A stretch of 64,000 nt of DNA from Denitromonas sp. (GCF_034676725.1 NZ_JAUCBR010000004.1:449501-513500), one strand, 5' to 3'; shown: positions 1 through 9,086, numbered from the stretch's first letter. Translations and numbers: made by a program. The notes: a model not told the origin generated them from the letters alone.

Positions 1-965
1 CGCATTAGCCGCAGATAGGCCTCTGCGGTGGCCGTGCCATAGGCCCGCACGGCGCCGAAGTCCAGCAACACCACGCGCCCGCTGGGCGCATCAAACCGGT
101 AGTTGGCGAAGTTCGGATCGGTCTGCACCCGGCGGAACACCAGCAACTCTTCGAACATCAACGCAAACAGCCGCGCGGCCACGTCATCGCGCACCGGCTG
201 GGGCGCCGCCGCGAGCGACTCGATCGGCTCGCCATCGAGGTAGGACATTGCCAGGATGCCGGGCCGGGTGAATTCAGGATCGACCTCCGGCAGTGCGACC
301 CCCCCCCGCCCCGCGAGCAAGGCGCCAAAGCTCGCCAGATGCTCGGCTTCGCAGACATAGTCCGCCTCCAGGTGCAGTTGCCGCTTCGCTTCGTCCAGCA
401 GCGGCGCCAGCGCCAGCCCGCTCGGCAGCAGGCCCGACAGGCGCAGCAGGGTCGCGACGTTGTCGACATCGCAGTCGATGCTCTCGCGCACGCCCGGGTA
501 CTGCACCTTGATCGCCAGTCTCCGACCATCCACCGTCGTCGCCGCGTGCACCTGGCCGATCGATGCCGCCGCCATCGGCGTGAAGGAAAAACGCGGAAAG
601 TGCTTTTCCCATCCCTCTCCCCACTCGGCATTGAGGACCGCCACCAGCTGGCTCATGGGCATCGGCCGCGCATCGTTGCGCAGACGGGCGAGGATCTGGC
701 TTAGTTCCGGCGGCAACAGTTCGCCAGCGTCCATCGACAGCAGCTGCCCCACCTTCATGGCGGCGCCGCGCAGTTGAGACAGCTGGTCGGCCACCCGGCG
801 GGCATTGGCCGGGGTCAGCACCAGTTGCCCAAGGACCGGCCGCTTGCCTTGCGCCAGCTGGCGCGCGCCTTCGCTCAACACCCCGCGTGCGACGCCAGAG
901 GCGAGCGCGCCGATGCGCGCAAGGCGCGCCAGCCGGCCAAACGGAATGGCGCGTGCGTCACTCAT
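1..965 (-). CDS. ABC1/UbiB-like (AarF/ADCK) atypical kinase, 3' end beyond window
   Basis: The gene runs off the left edge; 321 codons are visible from an ATG at 965. The product belongs to the ABC1/UbiB/COQ8 atypical kinase family. It shows the family KxGQ signature (AMKVGQLLS, about residues 70-78), the Ala-rich loop (AAASIGQVHAAT), the VQYPGV segment around the invariant lysine region, and an LLDFGAVR metal-binding segment near the visible end. Family members support ubiquinone biosynthesis or other lipid and stress functions. The start overlaps the stop of the upstream gene in an ATGA arrangement, so translation is probably coupled. The neighbours (DUF3429, SDR) suggest a stress or light-response operon rather than the canonical ubiB locus; that is inference. 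Confidence 0.85.
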   Translation of the reverse strand, partial: MSDARAIPFGRLARLARIGALASGVARGVLSEGARQLAQGKRPVLGQLVLTPANARRVADQLSQLRGAAMKVGQLLSMDAGELLPPELSQILARLRNDARPMPMSQLVAVLNAEWGEGWEKHFPRFSFTPMAAASIGQVHAATTVDGRRLAIKVQYPGVRESIDCDVDNVATLLRLSGLLPSGLALAPLLDEAKRQLHLEADYVCEAEHLASFGALLAGRGGVALPEVDPEFTRPGILAMSYLDGEPIESLAAAPQPVRDDVAARLFALMFEELLVFRRVQTDPNFANYRFDAPSGRVVLLDFGAVRAYGTATAEAYLRLM

Positions 966-1306
966 GCGCCCCTCCCGCCGGGCTGGACCGGCCGCTCGGC
1001 ATCGGACACCGGGTAGGCGTCCGCCACATAGGCGGGGCCCTTCATGACCCACACGATCGCCGCGGCGATGGCCACAGTCAGCACCACCGTCCAGTGCAGC
1101 ACCATGACGCTCGCCACATAGATATCCACCCGCGACACTGCGGCCACATCCAAGGCGCCACCGAACAGCCGCACCAGCAGCGACGGCAAGGCCACCAGGG
1201 CACTGCCCAACCAAAGCACGCGCGGCAGCAGGCGCAGCACCTTGCGCTCGGCACCCGGCGGCTCGCGGCGCGACCCGGGCAAAACGGTCAGCAAACGATT
1301 CATCAC
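962..1306 (-). CDS. Small membrane protein, unknown function
   Basis: This 114-residue product begins MMNRLL, so either of two adjacent ATGs could be used. It has two strongly hydrophobic segments, at about residues 33-50 and 63-88, and a hydrophilic Pro/Gly-rich tail, giving a two-helix inner-membrane topology. I recognise no named domain. The stop overlaps the start of the kinase gene by ATGA and the DUF3429 gene lies 24 bp upstream, so it is an internal cistron of the same operon. It could be a membrane partner for the kinase-like protein, but nothing in its own sequence states a function. Confidence 0.7.
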   Translation of the reverse strand: MMNRLLTVLPGSRREPPGAERKVLRLLPRVLWLGSALVALPSLLVRLFGGALDVAAVSRVDIYVASVMVLHWTVVLTVAIAAAIVWVMKGPAYVADAYPVSDAERPVQPGGRGA

Positions 1307-1330
1307 GTTCTCCCTGGCCCCCGTGGGGCA

Positions 1331-1795
1331 TCAGCCGGCGCCACTGCCAGCGAGCAGGCACACACAGGCGACCGCCGTCAGGCGCAGGCGCAAGGGCAGG
1401 TACCACTCGGGCAGGTTGGCGCGCGCGGCCAAGCGGCGGTCCTGCCAGTAGTGGGCAATGAAGCCGAGCACCAGCAGCAGGGTAGCCAGGGCTGGCCAGA
1501 ACATCAGGGCCGGCCATGCCAGCAGCGCCGGCACCGTGCTCCAGATGAAACAGCCCTCGCGCTGCGCCAGCGTCAGGTGCGGCAAGGTCATCGCAAAGCC
1601 CCAATGCACCGCCCCGACAAAGCTCAGGATGATGGCGCCGTAGGCACGCAAGGCATCGCCCCACCAAAGCCCGTGCGCCCAATCGAGCACGCTCAAGAGC
1701 GCCAGGACGACAAATGGCAGCAGCCCGCCGTAGCCAAGCCAGGCAACGCTGCGCGGCGAGGGGCGGCCGGGTGCTGTTGCTGAGATCACACTCAT
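1331..1795 (-). CDS. DUF3429 family membrane protein
   Basis: The 154-residue product contains the DUF3429 hallmark (YGAIILSFVGAVHWG, about residues 52-66) and four to five hydrophobic helices: LLPFVVLALL, the hallmark helix, a VPALLAWPALMFWPALATLLLVLGF pair, and a C-terminal LTAVACVCLLAG helix. DUF3429 proteins are inner-membrane proteins of unknown biochemical role. I recall them near photolyase-type and SDR genes in proteobacterial light or oxidative stress operons. The SDR gene ends 10 bp upstream, consistent with one transcript. Confidence 0.8.
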   Translation of the reverse strand: MSVISATAPGRPSPRSVAWLGYGGLLPFVVLALLSVLDWAHGLWWGDALRAYGAIILSFVGAVHWGFAMTLPHLTLAQREGCFIWSTVPALLAWPALMFWPALATLLLVLGFIAHYWQDRRLAARANLPEWYLPLRLRLTAVACVCLLAGSGAG

Positions 1796-1805
1796 CTCTC
1801 GCTCC

Positions 1806-2603
1806 TTATTTCACCAGGGGCCGGATCGCCGAGAACCCGCCGTCAACCGACCAGACCTGGCCGGTGACCCGCGCGGCGGCGTCCGACACCAGCCACGCCA
1901 TGAGCGGGACAAGGTCATCCGGCGTACCGATGCCCTGAATGGGGTACTGCCGGGCCGCGGCGGCCCGGGCCGGCTCGCTGCCGATCACATGCCCGGCCGC
2001 CGGTGTATCCATGATCCCCGGCGCCACCGCGTTGATCCGGAGGCCCGCGCCGGCGTAGCTGGCCGCCGCGCCGCGCACCAGCCCTTCGACCCCCGCCTTG
2101 GCGGCCGAGATCACTTCATGATTCGGCGTGCCGACCCGCGCCGCCGCCGACGACACCAGCACGGCAGCACCGCCCTGGCGGGCCTCGCGAAGCACCGCCA
2201 GATAGGCCTGCAGGCTGAGAATCGCGCTCATCAGATTGGCCCGCAACACGCTGTCGATATCCGCCTGCGACATGCGGTGCAGGGCACCGAGACGGATATT
2301 GCCGACGCAGTGCGCAAACGCCGCGGGAACGACCTGATGGTGGCGCAAGGCGTCGGCCATCTGCCGTGCGCCCGCGTCGACGCTGCAATCCGCCTCGACC
2401 TGGAGGTGCGCATCACCGAAGACCTCGCTCAGGCGCGAGTGCGCCCGCCCGACCACCACCAGGGACCAGCCCGACGCCGCCAGGTGCTTCGCCAAGACCT
2501 GGCCAAGGCCGCCGGTGGCGCCTGTGATCAGCGCGACCGGCTTTTTCTGCGTCATTTCTTCCATCATCGCCACCCATTCCGTCTTAAACAACCAAAACAT
2601 CAA
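1806..2603 (-). CDS. SDR-family protein lacking the catalytic tyrosine
   Basis: This is a short-chain dehydrogenase/reductase fold: the TGATGGLG dinucleotide-binding motif follows a basic start, VLVSSAAAR supplies the catalytic serine position, and the helix SAAKAGVEGL plus the INAVAPG segment are typical. However, in the YxxxK motif the tyrosine position is isoleucine (HEVISAAK), so classical SDR chemistry is unlikely. I believe related proteins in similar operons carry the same change, but this needs an alignment. The first ATG (2603) is reported; ATGs at 2567, 2564 and 2555 lie just before the conserved region and one may be the true start. It is the first gene of the operon leading to the kinase. 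Confidence 0.82.
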   Translation of the reverse strand: MMFWLFKTEWVAMMEEMTQKKPVALITGATGGLGQVLAKHLAASGWSLVVVGRAHSRLSEVFGDAHLQVEADCSVDAGARQMADALRHHQVVPAAFAHCVGNIRLGALHRMSQADIDSVLRANLMSAILSLQAYLAVLREARQGGAAVLVSSAAARVGTPNHEVISAAKAGVEGLVRGAAASYAGAGLRINAVAPGIMDTPAAGHVIGSEPARAAAARQYPIQGIGTPDDLVPLMAWLVSDAAARVTGQVWSVDGGFSAIRPLVK

Positions 2604-2632
2604 CCACGCCAGCTTTGCAGTTGTTATTTAAC

Positions 2633-2669
2633 ATGCTAGGCGTCGATTCTATTTTTGTCTAGGACAAAA
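2633..2669 (-). promoter_or_regulatory. Putative promoter with overlapping inverted-repeat operator for the SDR operon
   Basis: On the minus strand TAGACA (2656-2661) and TAGCAT (2633-2638) are separated by 17 bp, a plausible sigma-70 -35/-10 pair upstream of the SDR gene. A perfect inverted repeat, TTTTGTCTAGGACAAAA (2653-2669, 7-bp arms, 3-bp spacer), covers the -35 box. That placement suits a repressor. Which regulator binds is unknown; none is encoded beside it in the window. Confidence 0.5.
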
Positions 2670-2884
2670 CAGCAAAACCGCCACAGGAATGTCAAACGAC
2701 CGGTGGCGACGCCGCAGCGCTCTGGCGGATTTCGGTATGATCGGCGGCGGTCCTCCGGCCCCACCCTCCGAATCGCGTGGGCAATACACATCCCGTGCCG
2801 ACTCAATGGCACCCCGCCGCGGTGGGTCACAGGCGGCCCCCGGGGGCGGAACCGGAACCTCCCCCGCAACAGACTCGCGCCCCC

Positions 2885-5800
2885 ATGACGATCAACCGCC
2901 TCATCGCCGAGCTCACCGACGAGACACTCACCGAATTCTTCTCCAGCAACGCCCTCTCCCGTGCGCGCGGATACGTCGCGCGTGTCGGCCGAATCGAGGC
3001 GGCCGGCAACACCCTGTCGGCCAGCATCCAGGGCACCGAGCGCCAGCCCTATCGCACCACGGTGCGCCTCGAACGCCGCGCCCTCTTTGGCGAGCCGTCG
3101 CTCGAGATCACGGCCAGCTGCACCTGCCCGGTGGGCAGCCGCTGCAAGCATGCCGCGGCCTTGCTGCTCGCCGCCCGCCGCCAGGGCAGCGTCGCCGAGC
3201 AGCCGCGTCGCGAGGTGCTCGACTGGGCGCGCGCGCTCGGCACCGAGCTGGCGCGCGAAGCGAAACGCGGCCGATCACGCCAGAACAAGCGCTTCGGCCT
3301 CTTCTATGCCTTGATCGGCGGTGAGGACGAGGCCTTCCACAAGCTGACCATGTATAAGGCGGCCCTCAACCCCGACGGCGGTTTCGTGGGCCGTGGGGAG
3401 GCGTGGCACAACGACGAACAGGCGCTGGTCAAGCCACCGTCCTTCGTCGTCGACAGCGATCTGGCGGTGTTTCGCGCCTTGCGCCGGATGCGGCGCGAGG
3501 GCCTGTATGGCATCGTCCGCTTTGAAGATACGCTGGGGGCGGAGCTGCTCGATGCCCTGCTCGACACCCAGCGGGTCTACATCGCCCCGGACCACCAGCA
3601 CCCGTTGCGCGCGCTGGTGGCGGGCGAGGCGCGCAGCGCGACGCTCGACTGGCAACCGGGCAAGGGCGGCGTGGCGCTGCGGGTGCGGACCGACCCGGGC
3701 GATGCCCCGCTGCTCGCCACCCGCCCGCTGCGCTACCTGGACAGCGAGATGGCCCAAGCCGGCCCCGTGCGCAGCCAGAATGAAAGCGCCATCCTGTCGC
3801 TGATGCGCCTGCCGCCGCTCAATGCCGCGGAGGTGCCGCTGGTGGCCGCGGCCATTGCCGAGCATGCCCCCACGCTGCCCAAACCCGGCTGCGCCGCCGA
3901 TCTCCCCACGATCGACGCCGCACCACAACCGCGGCTGACGCTCGAGTCGAGCCACACCTGGCAGATCAACCCGCATCGCGACTACCCGCACAGCTCGCAT
4001 GGCCTCTACGATTTCGCCTGCGCCGAGTTCCGCTATGGCGAGGCGCTCGTCCCGGCCGGCAGCGACGACACCTTGCTCACGCTGCCCGACGGACGCGCCG
4101 TGCGGGTGCAGCGCCGGCCGGACGCCGAGGCAACCGCGATGCGCGCGCTCCAGGGCGCCGGTTTCGCACCGGTGCCGGTGCGCAAGGTGCATGGCTTCAA
4201 CCCCCTGCCGCCACGGGCGCTCGGGCTGGCCAGCGAGGCGGCGTGGGAGCGCTTTTTTGCCGAGCAGGCACCCGCCCTCCGAGCGGCCGGCTGGCAGATC
4301 GACTGCGCGCCGGACTTCCGCCATCTGGTGCTCCAGGTGGATGACTGGTTCGCCGAGCTTGAAGAAGGCGACGCGGGCTGGTTTGCGCTCACCCTCGGCA
4401 TCGAGGTCGACGGCCAGCGCCTCGACCTCGCCCCCCTGCTCCACGCGCTGTTCCGCCGCGATGCGCGATGGCGCGACCCGCAGGTGCTGGCGCAGATCCC
4501 CGACGACGACGCCATCGACCTGCACACCCCCGAGGGCCTGCGCATCGTGGTGCCGGCCGGCCGCGTCAAACCCCTGGCCACGACGCTGATCGACCTGTTC
4601 GACTCGGACGCGGCCGGCCCCCGCCGAGTCGCCCCGCTGGACGCGCCGCGCCTCACCGACGCGCTCGCCACCGGCTGGCAACAGGCCGGCTTTGCGCCGC
4701 TCGCCGCCTGGCAGGCCAAGCTGGCGGGCATGCGCGCCGTGCAGCCGGTGGTGCCGCCGACCGGGCTCGGCCTGGACCTGCGCCCCTACCAGCGCGAGGG
4801 CCTGGCCTGGCTGCAGCATCTGCGCGCGCACGAGTTGGGCGGCGTGCTGGCCGACGACATGGGACTGGGCAAGACAGCGCAGACCTTGGCGCACCTGCTC
4901 ATCGAAAAGGAAAGCGGGCGCATGGACCGCCCCACGCTGATCGTGCTGCCGACCTCGCTGGTGTTCAACTGGCAGCGCGAGGCGGCCCGTTTTGCCCCCG
5001 CACTGCGGGTGCTCAAGCTCCACGGCAAGGACCGCGCCGAACGCTTCGACGCCATTGCCGACCATGACGTGTGTCTGACCACCTACCCGCTGCTGTGGCG
5101 CGACATCGACGCGCTGAGCGCGCACGAGTACCACCTGCTGATTCTCGACGAGGCGCAGACGGTAAAGAACGCCAACAGCCAAGCGGCCCGTGCGGTGCGC
5201 CGGCTGACGAGCCGCCACCGGCTGTGCCTGACCGGCACGCCGCTGGAGAACCACCTGGGCGAGCTGTGGAGCCAGTTCGACTTCCTGTTGCCGGGTTTGC
5301 TGGGCACCAGCGCCGACTTCACCCGCCGCTGGCGCACGCCGATCGAGAAGCATGGCGACGCCATCCGGCGCGAACTGCTGGCCCGTCGGCTGGCGCCCTT
5401 CGTGTTGCGCCGCCTGAAGGATCAGGTGGCCACCGAGCTGCCGCCCAAGACCGTGGCGGTGCGCGGCGTCGCGCTGACTGGCCGCCAGCGCGATCTGTAC
5501 GAGACGGTGCGGGTGGCGATGGACAAGCGCCTGCGCGAGGCCATCGCCGAGCGCGGCCTGGCGCGCAGCCGCATCCAGATCCTCGACGCGCTGCTCAAGC
5601 TGCGCCAGGTGTGCTGCGATGCGCGCCTGCTCAAGACGCCGGCGGCGCAGAAGGTGCGCGAGCGAGCCAAGCTCGACTTGCTGATGCAGATGCTGCCGTC
5701 CCTGGTCGAAGAAGGGCGGCGCATCCTGGTGTTTTCCCAGTTCACCGAGATGCTCGCGCTGATCGAGGCCGAGCTCGACGCCCTCGGCATCGGCTGGGTC

Positions 5801-6181
5801 AAGCTCACCGGCCAGACGCGCAAGCGCGAAGCGGCCATCGAACGCTTCCAGAACGGCGAAGTACCGGTGTTTCTCATCAGCCTCAAGGCCGGCGGCGTAG
5901 GCCTCAACCTGACCGCCGCCGACACCGTGATCCACTACGATCCGTGGTGGAACCCGGCCGCCGAGAACCAGGCCACCGACCGCGCCCATCGCATCGGCCA
6001 AAACAAGCCGGTGTTCGTCTACAAGCTGGTGGTCGAGGGCAGCATCGAGGAGAAGATCCTCGACCTGCAGGCGCGCAAGGCCGAACTGGCCGAGGGCGTG
6101 ATCAACGCCGACGGCGCTGCGCTCGCCAAGTTCGACCCGGTCGATCTCGAACGGCTCTTCGAACCGCTGCCGCCGCTCTGA
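2885..6181 (+). CDS. SWIM zinc-finger SNF2/Rad54-family DEAD/H helicase
   Basis: The ATG at 2885 starts a 1098-residue protein; an in-frame extension to 2777 is Pro-rich and unlike the family. Residues 79-89 form a SWIM zinc finger (CTCPVGSRCKH). The C-terminal half is a full SNF2 ATPase: motif I ADDMGLGKTAQT near residue 656, motif II LDEAQ near 754, TGTPLEN (motif III), ISLKAGGVGLNL and TDRAHRIGQ (motifs V and VI). Bacterial SWIM-SNF2 proteins are ATP-driven DNA or protein-DNA translocases that remodel transcription or repair complexes. It is a single gene, convergent with the IclR gene downstream. The middle 400 residues are less conserved and carry no motif I can name. Confidence 0.93.
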   Translation: MTINRLIAELTDETLTEFFSSNALSRARGYVARVGRIEAAGNTLSASIQGTERQPYRTTVRLERRALFGEPSLEITASCTCPVGSRCKHAAALLLAARRQGSVAEQPRREVLDWARALGTELAREAKRGRSRQNKRFGLFYALIGGEDEAFHKLTMYKAALNPDGGFVGRGEAWHNDEQALVKPPSFVVDSDLAVFRALRRMRREGLYGIVRFEDTLGAELLDALLDTQRVYIAPDHQHPLRALVAGEARSATLDWQPGKGGVALRVRTDPGDAPLLATRPLRYLDSEMAQAGPVRSQNESAILSLMRLPPLNAAEVPLVAAAIAEHAPTLPKPGCAADLPTIDAAPQPRLTLESSHTWQINPHRDYPHSSHGLYDFACAEFRYGEALVPAGSDDTLLTLPDGRAVRVQRRPDAEATAMRALQGAGFAPVPVRKVHGFNPLPPRALGLASEAAWERFFAEQAPALRAAGWQIDCAPDFRHLVLQVDDWFAELEEGDAGWFALTLGIEVDGQRLDLAPLLHALFRRDARWRDPQVLAQIPDDDAIDLHTPEGLRIVVPAGRVKPLATTLIDLFDSDAAGPRRVAPLDAPRLTDALATGWQQAGFAPLAAWQAKLAGMRAVQPVVPPTGLGLDLRPYQREGLAWLQHLRAHELGGVLADDMGLGKTAQTLAHLLIEKESGRMDRPTLIVLPTSLVFNWQREAARFAPALRVLKLHGKDRAERFDAIADHDVCLTTYPLLWRDIDALSAHEYHLLILDEAQTVKNANSQAARAVRRLTSRHRLCLTGTPLENHLGELWSQFDFLLPGLLGTSADFTRRWRTPIEKHGDAIRRELLARRLAPFVLRRLKDQVATELPPKTVAVRGVALTGRQRDLYETVRVAMDKRLREAIAERGLARSRIQILDALLKLRQVCCDARLLKTPAAQKVRERAKLDLLMQMLPSLVEEGRRILVFSQFTEMLALIEAELDALGIGWVKLTGQTRKREAAIERFQNGEVPVFLISLKAGGVGLNLTAADTVIHYDPWWNPAAENQATDRAHRIGQNKPVFVYKLVVEGSIEEKILDLQARKAELAEGVINADGAALAKFDPVDLERLFEPLPPL

Positions 6182-6187
6182 GTCGCC

Positions 6188-6209
6188 CCTGAACGGCGCC
6201 CCGTTCAGG
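6188..6209. terminator. Convergent hairpin between SNF2 and IclR genes
   Basis: CCTGAACGG and CCGTTCAGG form a perfect 9-bp stem with a 4-nt loop in the 23-bp gap between two convergent stop codons, overlapping the end of the IclR gene. There is no U-run on either side, so it would work as a bidirectional hairpin barrier rather than as a classical intrinsic terminator. Confidence 0.5.
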
Positions 6210-7026
6210 CGCTGTGCTGCAGTTCTTTCTCGGCCTGTGCCTCGATGTCGGCCAGCGCCTCGGCGGCGCGCTTGAGTGCCGGCAGGCGCGCGATCACCTT
6301 CTCGCGGTCCAGACGCATCACCGGTGCCTGAATCGCGATGCCCATGTTCGAGCGGGCGTTGTGTCGGGGCACCAGCACCGCCGCGCACACCAGCCCGGGC
6401 AGGAACTCTTCGTCGTCCAGCGCGTAGCCCTGGCGCTTGACCGTTTCGATCTCTTCTTCGAGCGCTTCGAGCGTGGTCAGCGTCTTGTTGGTGAAGCGCT
6501 CGAGCGGCACATGGGCGAGCAGGCGGCGGCGTTGGGCCGGGCTCATCTGCGCGAGGAAGAGCTTGCCGCTGGCGGAGCAGTGCGCCGGCACGCGTGAGCC
6601 GGGGTGCAGGTAGAAGCGCAGCGGTGCGGCCGTCTCGACGCGGTCCAGATACAAGACCTCGCTGCCCGAGAAGGCGGTGATGTTGCAACTCTCGCCCACT
6701 TCTTCCACGAGCCGGCGCAGCACCAGGTGGCGCGCGCCGTGCACGGTGTTGTTCAAGAGCAGGTTCTCGGCCAGACGGCGCAGGCGCACGCCGGTGCTGT
6801 ACTGGCGGCCGTCACCGTCGCGCTGGATCATGCCGGCCGCCTCGAGCTGCTGGAGCATGCGGTGCAGCGTGGGCTTGGGCAGCCCCGTCTCTTCGACCAG
6901 CCCGTGCAGCGTGAAGAACTGGTCCTTGGCGGCGATCACTTCGAGCAGCCCGAACAGGCGCAGCGTCGGCGTGTCGCCGTCGATGCGCGGCAGCTCGGTG
7001 GGGGCGGTGGCGGTCGGTGCGTTCAT
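6205..7026 (-). CDS. IclR-family transcriptional regulator of the xsc operon
   Basis: The product has an N-terminal winged helix (TLRLFGLLEVIAAKD through LPKPTLHRMLQQLEAAGMI, about residues 19-62 from the chosen start) and the C-terminal IclR effector domain (PAHCSASGKLFLA, LERFTNKTLT, DDEEFLPGLVC). The start at 7026 (MNAPTATAP) is preferred; a weaker upstream ATG at 7059 would add 11 residues. The gene is divergent from xsc across a short promoter region, the usual layout for a local regulator, so it probably senses a sulfonate intermediate. Known taurine regulators are often GntR/MocR type (TauR), making an IclR partner for xsc less common. It resembles the second IclR protein at 12974-13846. 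Confidence 0.92.
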   Translation of the reverse strand: MNAPTATAPTELPRIDGDTPTLRLFGLLEVIAAKDQFFTLHGLVEETGLPKPTLHRMLQQLEAAGMIQRDGDGRQYSTGVRLRRLAENLLLNNTVHGARHLVLRRLVEEVGESCNITAFSGSEVLYLDRVETAAPLRFYLHPGSRVPAHCSASGKLFLAQMSPAQRRRLLAHVPLERFTNKTLTTLEALEEEIETVKRQGYALDDEEFLPGLVCAAVLVPRHNARSNMGIAIQAPVMRLDREKVIARLPALKRAAEALADIEAQAEKELQHSA

Positions 7027-7062
7027 GGTGAGCCCATCATAGTGAATTGCAGTTATCAAGAC

Positions 7063-7073
7063 AATACGTTTCG
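7063..7073 (+). promoter_or_regulatory. Candidate IclR operator word upstream of xsc (site 1)
   Basis: AATACGTTTCG lies between the divergent IclR gene and xsc. The core ATACGTTTC (7064-7072) recurs exactly in front of the GMC dehydrogenase gene (13906-13914), which has its own divergent IclR gene. A shared word in two IclR-divergent regions is good grounds to suspect a binding site, but it is unproved. Confidence 0.4.
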
Positions 7074-7090
7074 TTTTTTGAATTTTTCTC

Positions 7091-7119
7091 TTGACGGCGT
7101 GGCTTCTCCTGCCTACAGT
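7091..7119 (+). promoter_or_regulatory. xsc promoter
   Basis: TTGACG (7091-7096) and TACAGT (7114-7119) are separated by exactly 17 bp, a near-consensus sigma-70 promoter. Transcription would start around 7126, about 70 bp ahead of the xsc ATG. Candidate operator words flank it on both sides (7063-7073 and 7146-7158). Confidence 0.6.
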
Positions 7120-7145
7120 TCAGTCACATCTCGTTTTTCGGAATC

Positions 7146-7158
7146 TTTCGTATCGTTT
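7146..7158 (-). promoter_or_regulatory. Candidate IclR operator word in the xsc leader (site 2)
   Basis: TTTCGTATCGTTT on the plus strand reads AAACGATACGAAA on the minus strand and shares AACGATACG with the site before the GMC gene (13902-13910). Its position just downstream of the predicted start point would suit repression or roadblock control of xsc. Confidence 0.35.
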
Positions 7159-7194
7159 AACGAGAAGAACCCCAAACCCCGGAGAGAGACAATC

Positions 7195-9015
7195 ATGAGC
7201 GATCAGACCCCCCAAGCCAACCGTTCGGTGCCTGCCGGCCCGACCAAGATGACGCCCTCGGAGGCCTTTGTGGAGACGATGGTCTCCAACGGGGTGACCG
7301 ACATGTTCGGCATCATGGGTTCGGCCTTCATGGATGCGATGGATATCTTCGCGCCGGCCGGCATCCGCCTGATTCCGGTGGTGCATGAGCAGGGCGCGGC
7401 GCACATGGCCGATGGCTATGCGCGGGTGTCGGGTCGCCATGGTGTGGTGATCGGCCAGAACGGGCCGGGCATCTCGAACTGCGTGACGGCCATTGCCGCC
7501 GCTTACTGGGCGCACACGCCGGTGGTGATCGTGACCCCGGAGACGGGCACGGGCACGATGGGCCTGGGCGGCTTCCAGGAGTGTAACCAGCTGCCGATGT
7601 TCCAGGAGTTCACGAAGTACCAGGGCCATGTGACGCATCCGGCGCGGATGGCGGAGTACACGGGCCGCTGCTTCGACCGTGCGATGAGCGAGATGGGGCC
7701 GACGCAGCTGAACATCCCGCGCGATTATTTCTATGGCGAGATCACCTGCGAGATTCCGAAGCCCTCGCGTCTGGATCGCGGCCCGGGCGGCGAGCAGTCG
7801 CTCAATGAGGCGGCCGAGCTGCTGGCCACGGCCAAGTTCCCGGTGATCATCTCGGGCGGTGGCGTGGTGATGGCCGATGCGGTCGAGGAGTGCAAGGCGC
7901 TGGCCGAGCGTCTGGGCGCGCCGGTGGTCAATAGCTACCTGCACAACGATTCCTTCCCCGCGAGCCACCCGCTGTGGTGCGGCCCGCTGGGCTATCAGGG
8001 TTCCAAAGCGGCGATGAAGCTGATGGCGCAGGCCGATGTGGTGGTGGCGCTCGGTTCGCGTCTGGGCCCCTTCGGTACGCTGCCGCAGCACGGCATGGAT
8101 TACTGGCCCAAGCAGGCCAAGATCATCCAGATCGATGCGGACAACAAGATGCTGGGCCTGGTGAAGAAGATCTCGGTGGGTATCTGCGGCGACGCCAAGG
8201 CGGCGGCGATTGCGCTGACCGCGCGTCTGGCCGACAAGGCGCTGGCTTGCGATGCGAACCGGGCCGAGCGGGCGGCGACCATCGCCAGCGAGAAGGCGGC
8301 GTGGGAGCGCGAGCTGGACGAGTGGACGCATGAGCGCGATCCGTTCAGCCTGGACATGATCGAGGAGAACGCGAAAGAGAAGCCGTTCTCGGGCGGCGAG
8401 TTCCTGCATCCGCGCCAGGTGCTGCGCGAGCTGGAGAAGGCGATGCCGGAAGACGTGATGGTGTCGACCGACATCGGCAACATCAACTCGGTGGCCAACA
8501 GCTATCTGCGCTTCGAGAAGCCGCGCAGTTTCTTCGCGGCGATGAGCTTCGGTAACTGCGGTTATGCCTTCCCGACGATCATCGGCGCCAAGGTGGCCGC
8601 GCCGCATCGCCCGGCGGTCTCTTACGCCGGTGACGGTGCCTGGGGCATGAGCCTGATGGAGACGATGACCTGCGTGCGTCACAACATCCCGGTCACGGCG
8701 GTGGTCTTCCACAACCGTCAGTGGGGCGCGGAGAAGAAGAACCAGGTGGACTTCTACAACCGCCGCTTCGTCGCCGGCGAGCTGGACAACCAGTCCTTTG
8801 CCGAGATCGCCCGCGCGATGGGCGCCGAGGGGATCACGGTCGACAAGCTCGAGGATGTGGGCCCGGCACTCAAGCGCGCCATCGACATGCAGATGAACGA
8901 GGGCAAGACCACCATCATCGAGATCATGTGTACCCGCGAGCTGGGCGATCCGTTCCGTCGCGATGCACTGTCCAAGCCGGTGCGCTTCCTCGATAAGTAC
9001 AAGGATTACGTGTAA
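7195..9015 (+). CDS. xsc: Sulfoacetaldehyde acetyltransferase
   Basis: Xsc is a thiamine-diphosphate enzyme that cleaves sulfoacetaldehyde with phosphate to acetyl phosphate and sulfite. The 606-residue product has the ThDP-enzyme three-domain plan. The N-terminal PYR domain carries the catalytic Glu segment VVHEQGAAHMADGYAR, the strongly Xsc-like run GTMGLGGFQECNQLP follows, and the ThDP motif begins GDGAWG near residue 480 and continues to HNRQWGAEKKNQ. The ATG at 7195 follows a GGAGAG ribosome-binding site (7181-7186). The gene is downstream of a strong promoter and upstream of pta, the standard order. Codon choice (frequent CGT and GGT) suggests high expression. An intrinsic terminator sits between it and pta. 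Confidence 0.97.
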   Translation: MSDQTPQANRSVPAGPTKMTPSEAFVETMVSNGVTDMFGIMGSAFMDAMDIFAPAGIRLIPVVHEQGAAHMADGYARVSGRHGVVIGQNGPGISNCVTAIAAAYWAHTPVVIVTPETGTGTMGLGGFQECNQLPMFQEFTKYQGHVTHPARMAEYTGRCFDRAMSEMGPTQLNIPRDYFYGEITCEIPKPSRLDRGPGGEQSLNEAAELLATAKFPVIISGGGVVMADAVEECKALAERLGAPVVNSYLHNDSFPASHPLWCGPLGYQGSKAAMKLMAQADVVVALGSRLGPFGTLPQHGMDYWPKQAKIIQIDADNKMLGLVKKISVGICGDAKAAAIALTARLADKALACDANRAERAATIASEKAAWERELDEWTHERDPFSLDMIEENAKEKPFSGGEFLHPRQVLRELEKAMPEDVMVSTDIGNINSVANSYLRFEKPRSFFAAMSFGNCGYAFPTIIGAKVAAPHRPAVSYAGDGAWGMSLMETMTCVRHNIPVTAVVFHNRQWGAEKKNQVDFYNRRFVAGELDNQSFAEIARAMGAEGITVDKLEDVGPALKRAIDMQMNEGKTTIIEIMCTRELGDPFRRDALSKPVRFLDKYKDYV

Positions 9016-9086
9016 GGCTTTCCGGGTACTGCCACCCGCAACCCGCCTCCCGCCTCACCCGCCCTCGCATAACGGGTCGAGGCTTT

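Noticed and set aside
3275..6688. Very long minus-strand open frame (about 1137 codons) antisense to the SNF2 gene
   Set aside because: It has low-complexity Arg/Gly/Gln-rich composition and no motif, while the plus strand has a full set of helicase motifs. It is a GC-codon shadow.
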